Part shown: piece by piece, positions 22,986 to 35,547 of the stretch | Position numbering within the stretch: the first letter of the stretch is position 1 | Layout: each line of letters begins with the position of its first letter | Assembly: GCA_036925085.1 (NCBI GenBank) | Contig: JAUPFP010000001.1 | Coordinates: forward strand, 9,240,002-9,304,001 | Reading direction: 5' to 3' | Source of the DNA: Brachycybe producta | Taxonomy: Eukaryota; Arthropoda; Diplopoda; Playtdesmida; Andrognathidae | DNA: 64,000 nt | Notes under the pieces: generated by a model | Databases searched by the model: none | Seen by the model: the letters and a program-made list of their open reading frames with translations, nothing else | Told to the model about the DNA's origin: nothing | Position numbers and translations under genes: made by a program

Positions 22986-25496
22986 GACCAGATAGTGCAT
23001 TTAAATGAAATTCCTCAGGTGAAGCCGCACATTGGAAGGTATACAGTATGCGGTAGGGTTTGTAAAGCACTATCTGATAAAACGCGCTTATATTCAGCTA
23101 CTGCTTCAGTCAAGTACAAATATTTCATCTTCAACTCGCTTAAAAATACACATTTAAAGTTCTCGAACAGTACGTATTAGGAATTTAGGAGGAAGGAAGG
23201 GTGGTTGATGTAGGTTGAGGGATTACCTTATCGATTTGTTATTGGATGTTGTCTCATTAGTCATTTTCTGAGGCAAAGTAATTATTGATGATGATTGTCC
23301 AGAGCCAACAAAAAAAGTATTGGCATTGTTCCTATCAAGAGGGAGTTGGACACTTATTTAGTATTTTGGTCAACTACTAATGATTTATGTGGATGGCGGT
23401 GTTTTTTTCTCGACTACTAATTGGGCCATTGGCATTTTTGTTTTTAGCAAATAACCAATTTTTTCTTTCAACCCAGGTTCAAATATTACGACATTCTTCT
23501 TCTCCACAAAAAAATTCTCAGAGAAAAATAAATTTCACTGTTATTGTAACCATTTCCATAATTAATTTAATTGCAACAGTAATTATTGCGACAAAAATCG
23601 ATTTTTTAAGATGAAATTTAATGTATTTTAACATTTGTTTATAAATTTTTTTGTAGTGACTTTCAAATTTTTCACTCTTAAGGTAGATCCACGTCCAGCT
23701 GACAAAAATGAAACATGAGTTCGAGACAAAAACATAACAAAAAATGCCAGAAAAGCAGATTTTGAATACAAAACAAACCTGAAACAAACTGTCAGCAGTA
23801 CTTAAGACAAAACCACAACAAATTTGTGACACTACACAAACAAATTGGGTTTTGTTTTTGTTTCTATAACTGTGTCCTACATAAACTACACATCTGTTCT
23901 GTTGTTATTTTTTATACTAACTGTCCACATTGCACAGACAGAGTTGAAAGAATGTTTCGTAGTAAAGAGACAAAACGTCCATGTCCCGCCACAACTCGGT
24001 AAACATCAAAAAGTTATAACCTTCTTTTGCGGGACATGGAATATTTTGTGAAATTGCAGACAAAACAAAAACAAAAGTAGCAGAAATGTTTTAAAATTGT
24101 CGCCAAGTTGTCTTGAAACAGTGAGTTTCTAATATGTTTTTGTTTTGTCAGCTTGATAAATCAGTCAAAGTTAGATGTTAGTGGGAAGTTGGCTAAATGA
24201 GACTATATATTAGTGAACATTTAGCTCATCTTGCACTTATCAATTATAATGAAGATAAAAATAATTACGATTTGCTAATTTTCTCTAGACTTTTTCTTTT
24301 ACTGTGTTAGTTAGATTTCATTGATTTCTCAGCACTATACATAAATAAAACAATATTATGTGCTTTTGACTGCTTGTTGCGCCCTCTACTGAGCAACAAT
24401 GAACTGTGAAGAATTTTGGGCGTGGTTGTTATCTAACTGAATACATAATTCATGATCTTCGATCATGATTGAGAAAATTGCATCTTCTCTTTCATCTCAT
24501 TTTTTTTTACAAAAGAAAACTAGGCCTAAGTTTGATTTTAATTTTTTGGTTGACTAGATATTTATTTACACTGGTTCCTGATATACCAAATACATTTTTA
24601 CTGGCCAGGCCAGTAATAATTAGAAATAATAAAAAATTAACAATTGTTAATGTGGATCAGTCTATCCAGGCATGTGAATCCTGGATTGTCTCTCACTTAC
24701 TAAAGCTGGTCAACCCATGCCACACATTGTCCAGTTTCCAAAAATTGAAAGCGAAAAAATTGCATTTCATTAACAAAAGGCCAGATTGAAAAACCGAATG
24801 AACAAGCAACAAGGCTAAATTCAAGACTCCAGCTAAGACTTATGTTGGATTCTATTAAGAACATCAAACACACTCACGATCAATATTTGAATAGAATAGA
24901 CAGGATTGACAAGGAAACCCCACTTTAAAATTTATTGTATCATTGGTAAATCACTGGATCTGCGGTTTTATGTGCGGCAATCAATGTGTCCTTTATTTTC
25001 GATGATTTTTAGGCTCTTAACTAACACCTCTTGCTGGTCTTTCTTTCCATTTCTGTTCTTCTCGGTGGTTCCCAGCCCATTTCTTTGTCTCCACTTGAGA
25101 CATCGCTTATTTCAACAAATTGTTTCAGACATTATATTATTGATTGACTAATGTTGCCTTATTAGAGAAAGGGGGTTAAAAGACTTATTAAAAAAAAGTT
25201 GAAGTGCTTGCTGGGTCTTATTTTGCATTCTTCTTGTCTGTGTTTTTTTTTGTTGTGCGTTCTTCAAACACTATATTAATGTCAGGTCAAAGGGAATGTT
25301 CAGTGGCCGACATTGCAATTTTGGGCGTCCACATGGTTGTGTTTAATGTTCACGGCGTGGGTGATACATAACATGTACTGTACATTCATAAATGAATTGT
25401 GTGCCTAAGCGAGACAAGAAAAAAAAAGGGAACCAGTTAGTTGCTAAGTAAGATTGTAATCCATTATATTGGAAGTATAAAAATATACATGTACAA
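22986..25496. other. Non-coding, one possible MITE
   Basis: No gene supported. Between about 23690 and 24160, opposed agctgacaaaa and ttttgtcagct motifs bracket about 450 bp rich in acaaaac, a possible degenerate inverted-repeat element. Frames here of up to 106 codons have no domain features. Confidence 0.4.
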
Positions 25497-25811
25497 CAGT
25501 GATTCCCAAAGTGTGTGCCATGGCACACAAATGTACCATTAGTTTTACTAAGTGTGGCACTAAATTTTGCATGTTATATTGAATGTGTGTTATATAGTTT
25601 AATATTTTTTAATAAATTTTGACTTCATTGGATAAAGCAAAACAAACAAAACTTTTCTATTACACGAAAGTCCCCTTAGGTACTAAACCAATGGTTTCCA
25701 AAGGGTGTTCTGTGGCACACTAACTCTTGTGTGCCGTGAGTTTTACTAAATGTGCCGCGATTTTTTCAGGCAAAAAATACTATGCCACAAGCAAAAGTTT
25801 GGGAACCACTG
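25497..25811. mobile_element. hAT-like MITE, uninterrupted copy
   Basis: Ends cagtgattcccaaagtg and agtttgggaaccactg are inverted repeats. The sequence matches the two outer parts of 10887-11627 and contains the unbroken gttatattgaatgtgt into which the Tc1/mariner element inserted there. The flanking octamers match poorly, so the target duplication is not certain. Confidence 0.7.
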
Positions 25812-28266
25812 AGCTTCACCTTTGTATATAGGCTGGGTTCAGCCCACCCCACAAACACACATGTCTAACTTTTTCTCATGACCTCGGTGGTTGTGGTGGT
25901 TCTGTAGATGATGATGATGATGTTGATGATGATCATCATCAGGTTGATGGTTTGAAATCTACTTGTTTCTTTATGCCGCCACCGTAGGATACATAAAAAA
26001 AACGTACGACGCCCAAAACTAAAAGTGAGAGTGTGTGTGTGTGTGTGTTCTTCTGAAGACTGGGAGGAAGAAAGGAGGTGGGGTAGGGCAAAGTGCCAGA
26101 TCTTGACGTTTTTTTAGTTTCTGTCTCTCCTTCTCCTCCTCCACCTCCTCCTCCTACAACAAAATACAAAAAGTTGGACAGATCATAAGATGCATGGGAG
26201 TAACATGCTGAGACATTTTTTTCTCCATCTTTTGAGTCGTTCACGAAGGGTCATCTTAGAATTCCTTCCTCAATCTCGCATGTGGTGGCTATATACACAT
26301 TCTGTTAGTCATCGATTTAGTCAGCTTTGTGACGTCACCTCCACATAGGCCCTGTATATCTAAGGATGTGACATCGATGAATATCGAAAATGTGCAGTAT
26401 GTCTCGTATCAGTGGTAGCCTAGCATGTTTGTTAACATTGGCTCATATTCCAGATTAAAGACAAGGTAACCAGAGTTTGAGAGGTGTTTACACTTTATAT
26501 CCATCTTAATGAAAATTACAACCTATTTGAAACAGTCACGCTAGTGTGGTAATGTGGTCGTTTCGTAGAGAGTAGAAAGGCAAAAAACAACAGATGATGC
26601 TTGTCAGTGGAGAGTGAATAGGAGGAGGCGGGGAATGTTTCTTTATATAATCTTGTAATCCTCATATGGTAGAATGTAGTTTAAATCTATGATACACATT
26701 ACACTATACATGTATTACAGTATTACACAACCCGTTGTGGTGCTAATAGTCTTTGGCTTGTGCATAGTAAAATTTACGACTTTGCCTGCAACCAAACTAG
26801 TTATTAAAGCCAGAAGTAGAATCATGCGGCAAGGCATCAGCAGCAGCAGCTACAAAGTCGTCCACTGTTTTCATTGTTTTTCTGTGGATATTAAGAAAGT
26901 ATGGATGGATGGATGGCATGAAAACGAGGGATTGTTGTCTACTTTGGTGTCTTGCAAACAACCCCCATTGCCATATGATGTAAAATACCTGTGTATGTTA
27001 CATAAATGGTAGAAGAGAAACGTTTGAGTCTTCGGGCACTAAAAATAATGAGTTACTTTGGAAGAAGTACAGGAAAATTCAGTTATTAGAAAAGGAGGAG
27101 GTTTTGTTGGTTGGTTTGTACAATGTACTACTAAGAGAGGCTAAGATGCATGCATCTATTTGAATACATCCCAACGGCACGTGTAAGCTTGGGCAGTTTG
27201 GGAGCGACCACAAATTAAGGCAAGCATTTGCCTTCTGGTCATAAATGTGTGTTTTTTTTTTACTTCGAGTGGATTTTCTGATGGTGGTTGGTTGGTCGGT
27301 CGATGTAGTTAGTAGTTTTTGCCTCTTGGTCCATTTTTCAAATACTCGCGTGTTTTTGTTATCATTCTTTCTTTCAGTTAGCAAACTTAACACACGACCA
27401 CCTTAGATGTCTGAGGGTCAAAATAGATCAAAAAGTTTTTTTTTCAGGAGTGGGTTGAACAAATTTGAAAGAAAAAAACCTTAACTAGCTCAATTGATCA
27501 AATTGAGCTAGTTAAAATGAATTTTTTTTCTTCAAAAATTCACCTAAAGTGTAATGTTTATATATATAAAATAATATAATAATAATATATGCACAATTTT
27601 TAATCAGGTAATAAATCTGCACAATTTATAGTATATTTTATGCAATGTGTGTAATACGTAAAACAAGCTAATGTTGAACAGGATAATAGATGCTTTGCAA
27701 TTTGTCGTCCAAAAAATACACGAAATAAAATGAAAACGGCATATTTTAAATTAATTTCGTTTTTTTATTTATTTCGTAATTAAATTTCGTTAATGGTCTG
27801 CGTTTTGCCAAAACAAAAAAAATTAAAATAAAACACGAAAAAAAACATTTTTGGTTACAATTAAAACCTGAAACAAAAAGTACCTATGTGCATTACTAAA
27901 AACCAGAAATCACGACGGCGACAAGAAATGGTGGAAATGGTAATAACAGAAAATAAATAAAAAGTAACAAATCACAATTAAATATTATAACCTACCTTTA
28001 ACCTAACATCGGCTGCTTTTTTTGTTGGGCAAATTTTATACTTTCCTGGAGATTAACATGTACTAATTTCTTCAAAATATTCCATTGTTCGTTTGAAGTG
28101 GGGAAAAAATGGCTGCTTTTTTCGTCACGAAAAAAAGAAAAAATAACGTAACGACATTTGTAAAATTAAGACTGAATATACGAAATAATTTTAAATATAT
28201 CGTATTTTTAATGTATTTCGTATTTTCTCAAATTTCCTTTTGCAGTGCGCAAAGCATCTAATGTTT
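25812..28266. other. Non-coding, simple repeats
   Basis: Holds (GAT)n near 25908-25945, a (GT)n run near 26031, a family F end fragment at 26455-26516, and a strong hairpin at 27464-27536. The frames seen are short and featureless. Confidence 0.45.
27464..27536. repeat. Hairpin with perfect 15-bp inner stem
   Basis: ttaactagctcaatt at 27481-27495 is perfectly inverted at 27501-27515 around a 5-nt loop. Pairing continues imperfectly outward (tttgaaagaaaaaaa against ttttttttcttcaaa). Confidence 0.65.
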
Positions 28267-28505
28267 TTAAGGTGGTTTTAAACTGTAAACGCCTCTTGAA
28301 CTCTGGTTACAGTAGAGCGTCGATTATCGGAACCGTCGATGATCAGAACCAATCTTTTTTACAAGTTATTCTTATGGAAATAAAAAAAAAGTTTTTTTAA
28401 ATCGGATTTTTCTTACTTTTCTCCACTTTTTTAATGGGAGTTCGATATTTTTTCAGTAGTAAAATTAAGAGAAACTTGAAGATGTTTTCGAAACTAGATA
28501 GGTAT
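28267..28505 (+). mobile_element. Family F outer end interrupted by a pogo/Tigger-like fragment
   Basis: TTAA at 28267-28270 starts ttaaggtggttttaaactgt, the left terminus of family F. After TA at 28308-28309 an unrelated cagtagagcgtcgattatcg begins, resembling pogo/Tigger terminal repeats. Family F sequence resumes at about 28454 (gtaaaattaagagaaacttg). The right end of the inner element is not clear. Confidence 0.5.
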
Positions 28506-28758
28506 CACAATCACTTTGGGAAAAAAAAGCCATGGCATTTAATTGATGATGCCTCATAAGTTGATATAATAGCTGAGGACCCTGGGCAAACAAAAAAAAA
28601 CGTTTATTTTTTTCATGAAAAAACTGTGGTTGTGGCACGTTTATGGCTCATTATTTAAATGGGGCTGTAGGTGGTCACTGGTGTCCAGTTGCCAATTAGG
28701 AAGTGTTGCGCTTTGGGCACAAATAATTGGGACTGTCAGAAATGAGCAAACTCTTTAA

Positions 28759-30059
28759 GCTCCTATTGATATAGATCAGGCGGAATTGCACACTGCGAAG
28801 AAGAGGAAATGCGACGAGGAGGTTGAGGTGGTGGCAGAAGTAGGGAGGGGGGGAAATGTAGAGGGAGAAGAACAGGATCTTTTTGCCTTGGACTACACTG
28901 ACTTAACAAAGGGTTTGCATAAGTGTGTGGACGGTGTACGTTTAGCCAGAACGCGTTATCAGTCAGGGAAAGTTCAATTTAATCGCGAAGAGCAAATTAT
29001 AGTTAGGGAATCGATGGAGAATATAATGAAGATATTTAGCGCAATGGTGGACAGGGCACATAAACAAGAAATTAAGCTTGCTAGAGTGGAGGCTAAGTTG
29101 GAGTGTATCGAGCAGAACTTGTGGCAGCATTCTTGCGCGGGGGGAGGAGTAGTTCCTACTCCATCGGTTACTGAAACAATGGTTAGGAATTATGCTAATG
29201 TGGTTAGCAGAAGTATGGCTGGGGAGGGAGGTAATAAAGATACAGGGGGTTTATTAAGGACAGGTAGTCAGGATCCTGGTAGGGCTAAAATGGGGAAAGC
29301 CACAGGCTTCGCATTGGTCGTAAAGAGCATAGGGAAAGAAGTAACGGGCGATCAGATTATGAAGGAACTTAAAAGACGCTATAGATGTGCAGGATATTGG
29401 GGGGGGGGGGGGGGTTTAGAAACATTAGGAGCATAAAGAGCGGAGGACTTGTTATGGAGAGTTTCACCCTCGAACACAGTAAAACTTTTGCCGAGCGGGT
29501 TAACGCACTGGACGGATACGAGGCTAGAATGTTGGGCCAGCGAAACCCTAGGGTCGTTGTTACTGGGGTAGATAAAGATGATGTGGTTAATTTCGAATCA
29601 TCAATTGCTGCAGCAAATCCTGGATTGGTTGAAGGGGTGGGGGGTTTGAATACGTTTAAAGAGGGTTTTAAGGTCACTGGACACAGACAATGTCGCAATG
29701 TGAACAAAAATAACGTGTTCGTTGGAGTGACGCCAGTCATCTTCAAGGAATGTATGCGAAAGGGATTTCTCAATATAGGGTGGAATCGTTGCATGGTCGA
29801 GGAGTCTCTTGAAGTTTTGCGATGCTTCCGATGTAACGAGTTTGGTCATGTGGCAGGTTCATGCTCGAGTAAGGGATCGATGTGCATGAGGTGTGGGGGA
29901 GATCACATGATCAAGGATTGCGAACTCGAGGAGGCTAACTGCAGCAATTGTAGAAAGGTAGGATTTACACCACGTAATCACTTGGTTACGGACGTGGAGT
30001 GTCCAGTGTATGTGTCGAGACTGGAGGTGCTAAAAAGTAGGATAAATTATGGCTGCTAG
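28759..30059 (+). pseudogene. LINE ORF1, gag-like with CCHC zinc knuckles, one frameshift
   Basis: ORF1 proteins of this LINE group bind element RNA. The first part reads from about 28786 (LHTAKKRKCDEEVEVV) without an upstream in-frame ATG. It contains a helical region ending near VTGDQIMKELKRRY. A run of 16 G at about 29399-29414 then shifts the frame, and reading continues as FRNIRSIKSGGLVMESF to the stop at 30059. C-terminal knuckles are visible: CFRCNEFGHVAGSC (CX2CX4HX4C), CMRCGGDHMIKDC, and a third starting CSNC. The G-run slip could be a true indel or an assembly error. The stop overlaps the ORF2 start by 11 bases. Confidence 0.8.
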
Positions 30060-33000
30060 CTTACAACGAGATCCGATGGGCTGCCGTGTGAAGATTCTTC
30101 AAATTAATTTGGGAAAGGGGAAGGAGGCAACAGCCTTGCTTCGATGCAATGATTACGGGGTAGATATTATATGTGTTCAGGAACCCAGCAGAACATTGGG
30201 AAATCTCTTCCAGGATTGGTGGTATTTCCCCGCTACATTACAGGGACAGGGAAAGGTGGGAGTTATTTTTAGGTGCGGGGCCTGGGCGCCCATGGTTTTG
30301 AATCAATTTTCTGATAAGAATTGCTTGGTTATTAAATGCAGTCGGGGGATTGTGGAGTGGCTAGTAATTAATGTTTATTTCGAGCCTGCAGGCAACCTTA
30401 GGGATCAGCTTCGCAGGCTTGAGATTATTGAGACGGAATTTGATTGCCCTAAGATTCTCTTGGGGGACTTTAACGCCAAGCATCCGGCGTGGGGGGCGCC
30501 CGAGAGCAACGCGAGGGGGGATCTCTTGATGGATTATTTGGCAAGGTTTCTTTCCCTGATTGCCAATGAGGGCGAGGCTGGCCCGACGTTCAGCTCCTCT
30601 AACGGCCAGAGTTTTATAGACATCACGGCGGCGAGGGTATTTTCTTTGTCTTCCTGGGGGGTTTTGGGGGAGGAGTCTCTGAGTGATCATAAATATATTT
30701 TTTCCGAGTGGACTTTGGGGGCGGGGTATGTAGACTCGACGAGCACAGGGGGGGTCAGGAATTTCGCTTGAAAGAAGGCTGATTGGGGGGTCTTTAGGAG
30801 GGTTTTAAGGCTTCAAGCGGGAACCTTAATGGATCCTGGGTCGGAGGCGGACGTCTTTATTGGTGAGACGGCCCGAGTCTTCCAAGAAGCATGCATGGAA
30901 GCGTGTCATGGGAGCATGCCTGCAGCACAGCGCTTCCTTCCACCCTCGGGTTGTGCGTGGTGGAGTTCGGAATTGGACCTGCTGAGGCGAAGGGTTAGAA
31001 GAGCGAGACGTGATTATCAGAGTTGCTCAGAGAATGAGAGGAGGGCCTTTCTTAGGAATAGGTATAGAGAAGTTCGGAATGAATATAAGCGAACGATTGT
31101 AAATAGCAAAATTCGCAGTTGGGAGAATTATTGTCGCACGCCTCTGATCAGGATCCCTTTGGGCTTCCCTTCAAAATTTTAAGAGGCTCTAGGAAAAGGA
31201 AATGTCCGGTTTCAGATTGAACGTCTCCTCAGGGCACTTGGGAGAATGACATTGGCAGAATTCACATGCTGAGGTTGAGGCAGTACTTCCCAGGTGATGA
31301 TATAGTGACAGATTCAGTGATCCATACAATGATCAGGGAGAGGGGGGTGGGAATTGGGGGATTGGGGGACCCTCTCTTTTCGGTATATGAGTTGCAGGGT
31401 GCCATTGCCGCAGTCAAGGTGAGGAAGGCCCCGGGTCCCGATGGGTTCCCGGCGGCTGGTTTGAAATATGTTTTGGAAGCTATCCCGACGGTTTTCCTAA
31501 GTCTTTTAAATAGGCGTTTGGGAGACGGGGTTTTTTCCAGAAGTGTGGAAGGAGGCGAAAGTTGTTTGGTTGCCAAAACCGCAAAGTGAAAAGTTTAGAC
31601 CAATTTGTCTTCTTCCAGTATTGGGCAAGGTATTGGATAAGATGTTGGCTCGTCGCCTATTGCATTATTTGGAAAGAGTCATTGCTTTCTGAGGAGCAGT
31701 TTGGTTTTCGAAGGGGAATGGGTTCGATTGGGGCTATAAATAGGTATGTGGAGTGGGTGCGTAGTTCCCACAGTGAGGGTCGTCACGCAATGGTTCTGAT
31801 GTTGGACATTAAAAATGCATTCAACTCGGCATGGTACCCTGCAATCGCGGCCAGTTTGGAGAGGGTTCATTGTCCTGGCAATTTAGCCAGATGTATTAAA
31901 GATTTTCTAGTTGACCGCAGAGTGGTCTCTGAAGGGGTGAAAATGGACACTAGCCGCGGGTGTCCTCAGGGGTCCTGCCTTGGCCCAGTGTTGTGGATTC
32001 TGTTAATGGAGGAGTTGTTAGCCAGGGTGAAGGATGTGTTGGAGGCGGGTGAGGCATGTCAGGCTTTCGCTGATGACTTCTTGATAATTCCTGGTAATTG
32101 AGAGGAGATCTGCAATAATTTGGGGGGTCTGTCGGAATTGGGCACAAGAATATAAACTAGAGTTTGAGCCTGAGAAGACTATGTGTCTTTTCACCCGGTC
32201 AGGAAGGTTTTGCGGGGTCCAGTGATAGTCCTTTCGGGGGCTAGGGTCCTCCCACTGGCATCGGCCAGGTATTTGGGGGTGATAGTGGATTCATCCTTCA
32301 CTTGGATCCCGCATGTAGTGTATATCCAGCGGAAGGTGGCACCAGTAGCGGCTCGGCTCTATTGTGTGTGGGAAGAGGTGGGGCACACATCCCAGGGTGT
32401 TGCGACGCATTTACGACGCAGCGATCGCACCCGTGGTACTCTATGGTGCCGAGTGTTGGGGAGCGCGGGCGATGGACTCAAGCATTATGAGTAGGTTGGA
32501 CTCGTTACAGAGACCATTCCTGTTGTCAATCTGTCGAGCCTACAGGACTTCTCCCACCTGGGCTCTCCAGGTTTTGGCAGGAATTTCTCCCCTGAGTGTA
32601 GTTGCTAAGGCGCGGTATGCCTTCTGGAAAGATAGGACAAAAAATTTAGTAAGATATGATTTGCCTCTAATGGATGGTTGCACTCGACACCCAGGGTACA
32701 TTGTGAAGTTTCCTGTGGGGGTGTATTCGGACCAGGAAATGGGACATTCTGATATGGTGGGTTTTACAGATGGATCTATGAGGGGGGCCAGAGTAGAATG
32801 GGCATGGTTGTTGGATAAGGGAGATGCCGGGGTGTCCTCCAGGGTTGTCAGACTCCGCGACGGATGCTCGATTTTCCAGGCGGAACTTGTTGCGATTAGT
32901 GATTTGATTTGGGAGCTCGTCAAGTTAAAGGAGGAGGGGTCCTCAAGGATGGATTGTATTGCGGTGTGTTCCGACTCGCAGGGTGCCTTAAAGGTTATTG

Positions 33001-33632
33001 GGGAGGGCAGTACTATATGTGAGGACGTAGTGGTGGCAAATTTGGGCCTAGTTCGTCTCGGTGATCTGGGCTGTAGGACTTCTTTGTATTGGGTTCAAGC
33101 CCATACGGGTGTTCCCGGAAACGAGACAGTGGATCGACTGGCTAAGGCCAGTTTGGAGATGGAGGAATCGATTCTCCATACTCTGCCGATTTCATATTTA
33201 AAGAAGTATAGGGACTTGGGCATCGGGTGGTGGCAGAGCCTCTGGGACGAGGCTTCTACAGGACGTCAGGTGTATTCCTGTATAAAAGCCGTGTCAGCAG
33301 GAAGGGATAGGATTATTTCAGGGGGGATGGCTCATTTGCTGCTCGGGCATGGACCTTTTAATAGTTATTTTCACCGATTTAAGCTGAAACCGGTTGACAA
33401 CCTGTGCCCGTGTGGAACTGGCCCGGATAACCTCGAACATATTTGTTTTGAGTGCGCGCTCCAGTCCAGGGTTGAGGCGAGGGAGAGGCTCAGAAGGGAA
33501 ATTATATACTCGGGTGGGATGGAATGGCCAAGTGACTTGGGCTTTCTCTGCGGGGAGGGTGGGAGGGCTTTCTTTCGTGCTTTTTGTGTGGTCGCTGTGG
33601 TGTCTGGAGGGGGGACGGGGGGGGGGGGATGA
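30049..33632 (+). pseudogene. LINE ORF2: endonuclease, reverse transcriptase and RNase H, broken
   Basis: The ATG at 30049 overlaps the end of ORF1. The AP-like endonuclease shows ILQINLGKGKEATALL, CVQEPSR, LLGDFNAKHPAWG and SLSDHKYI. The reverse transcriptase shows RKAPGPDGFP, LMLDIKNAFNSAW, RGCPQGSCLGPVLW and the active-site FADDFLI near 32066-32086. RNase H shows FTDGSMRG, an FQAEL glutamate, CSDSQGAL and a GNETVDRLAK block, followed by CPCGTGPDNLEHICFEC. An in-frame TGA follows FA at 30769-30771, another stop lies at 32099-32101, and the frame changes near 31185-31265, 31580, 32105-32180 and 32400. RNase H with this gag-like ORF1 points to the I/R1/LOA group; the exact clade needs a tree. 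Confidence 0.85.
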
Positions 33633-34156
33633 GATGAGATGAGATTCAGATGGGAGAGGATTGAAATATCCACTCTATTCTATGTTGCGGATGATCAGCT
33701 AAGATGGATTTGGGGGTGTTTTACCCTTGGATTGTAAGTTATCATGAATTCGCCCCTTCTCAGCACCTGTGCCTTGGATTATATACCTTTGGGGGGGAGT
33801 TGCCCTAGTCGTGCAGGGGGCCTCCCTCGAGGATTGGCATTTGTATGGGCGTGCAATCGCCCCTCGGTGTCTTGCCACTAAAGAGGCTTTAGACTAACCC
33901 CTTGGTTTGTTGCCTTATCCTTCTCGGTCCTCTTTTCCAGTGTATTTTCGCCAAGTCCCTTGGGTACGCAGTGCGACTTGCACTTTGCCCTGCGTACCCA
34001 AGTTGTGGACTTAAATCTGTTAATTTAAAATAGGATTTTTGGTTATTACCAACTCTGTGTCTCAGTCCGGGTGGTTGGTGGTCTGTGGTTTCGTATAGCT
34101 GGGGGAAATGACTCAAAGCCTCAGGCGGGGGAGTCAATAATTCAAAAAACTGAATA

Positions 34157-34597
34157 TCAGAAATGATTGCTTTAAGACCAGTCAGTCATTGTCAACAAAT
34201 GCCTTTGTATTTGGGAAGTTTTTTCTAAAAACTTCAATCCTAAGACAGGATGACAATTCAATTAGTTTAGTGGACATTTTCACAGTAAAAACGTGACTCT
34301 GCCATAGAAACATACCACAGTTGTTTTTGAAGTTTTTTCATTAGACATTGGTCATTACATTAGATGTTTAAAATGTTTTTTTTTTTAAATTATTTGCACT
34401 GCTGTGAACATAAATAACATGAACCATAAAATTATTATTTGCAATTTGACAGTAATTTCCTATGTGACAGTGAGAGAGTAATTGTGATTTTTATAAAACA
34501 TATATACGGGCCTATACTTTAAGACACTGAAAACTTTTTTTAATTCCGTCATACTTAGCAAAACAACCCTTTGTTGATCACTGGTGTAGGCTGTTAA
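34157..34597. other. Non-coding, nothing recognised
   Basis: AT-rich flank of the LINE; no frame or repeat supported. Confidence 0.4.
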
Positions 34598-34876
34598 AAC
34601 GTGCTTACACGAGGCCAGTTGATAGGCCGGTTTTACTGGCTTCGTGTGGACAGCACTGGTCTGATTTTTCGGGCAGGTTGCGGCTATCCTGGCCAGGCAG
34701 GTCGACTTATACCCCAGGAGTAGATTTTAAGCCAATTAGTTGAGTCAGTGGCTTCTACACAGCCATTTTTCTTGACTAGCGCCTTAATTACAGGCGTCAT
34801 GTGGACGGTCCCAGACAGTCAGTCACTGGCGTCAGTTCGTGAACCTGTCTATCGACTGGCCTCGTGTAAACGCGGC
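34598..34876. mobile_element. 279-bp MITE flanked by TTAA
   Basis: TTAA borders both ends (34594-34597 and 34877-34880). Inside, the left end aacgtgcttacacgaggcca and the right end, reverse-complemented as gccgcgtttacacgaggcca, are inverted repeats continuing for about 30 bp. TTAA duplications are typical of piggyBac-like elements. Non-coding apart from a featureless frame. Confidence 0.65.
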
Positions 34877-34910
34877 TTAAGGGACGAATATTCTAATTTT
34901 GTAAGTATGT

Positions 34911-34973
34911 GTAAGTTTAAGCTAGCGCTAAACTCATCAAAAGTTGATGAATTTAACACTAGCTTTGACTTAC
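34911..34973. repeat. Short foldback repeat (related hairpin at 42784-42907)
   Basis: The arms gtaagtttaagctagcgcta and, inverted, gtaagtcaaagctagtgtta pair for about 29 bp around a tiny loop. The core aagctagtgyta recurs in the hairpin at 42784-42907 and as a half at about 14010-14100, so it is a family. Confidence 0.6.
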
Positions 34974-35231
34974 CAATCATTAAAGGCTATATTTTTTAAT
35001 GATTTTAAGTAACAGCTAATGATTAGCAATCATTAAGAATACAAAGTAGGCCCCTATAGCTAATTTTCTTCATAGACATTTTGTGAAGGAAAATCAATGA
35101 TAATTTAATGAACGTTTTAGAACATGCAGCTAATTGTTCTAAATTGCACTGTGTTACTAAATTTTAATATAAAAAATTGACATGTTTAAACTAACATAAG
35201 TTTATTTTCAAATACATAAAATACCTGTATG

Positions 35232-35547
35232 CAGGGGCGTAGCTTGGGGCCCGCAGACCCCACAACTGCTGTAGGGGGAGCACGAGGTTTTGGAGCGCAA
35301 TGTTAAGGGAGTATTAATTACCAGAAAAAATGCACTTTTAGTAAAACAAAAAACAACTTTGTTTGAGTTTTTCAAGGCTATGCTAGATGCTGGATTTCAC
35401 CTTAGAATTCTAGCCTCGGACCAGGTTCTGTAACTGAAAAACGCAATTTATTGTTTACTTATGAATTTCTATTTTAAAAAAAAATTTTTTGGGGGCGCAT
35501 TGAAGATTTTTGCTCCTGGGCGCCAAAGACCTAGCTATACGTCACTG
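35232..35547. mobile_element. hAT-like MITE, degenerate relative of 45578-46690
   Basis: Starts caggggcgtagcttggggcc and ends ctagctatacgtcactg, similar to the cagtggcgtagcta ends of the 45578-46690 element. Internal gggggcgca words are shared. The flanking octamers do not match well, so age or truncation is likely. Confidence 0.55.

Larger units (their letters stand above)
28746..34156 (+). mobile_element. R1/I-like two-ORF LINE, near full length but inactive
   Basis: About 5.4 kb flanked by the identical decamer tcagaaatga at 28736-28745 and 34157-34166, a plausible target-site duplication. ORF1 encodes a gag-like protein with zinc knuckles; ORF2 encodes an AP endonuclease, a reverse transcriptase, RNase H and a terminal cysteine-rich block. 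The 3' UTR of about 500 bp starts after a long G run and a short GATGA repeat at about 33615-33645. It also contains a 12-bp perfect stem (ttgggtacgcag and its inverse) at about 33959-34001. GC content and codon use differ strongly from the flanks. Confidence 0.85.

Noticed and set aside
24469-25151. Frames of 106 and 81 codons that could be a small gene
   Set aside because: Composition is that of AT-rich non-coding DNA, no start context, domain or splice pattern, and no link to the rhomboid gene.
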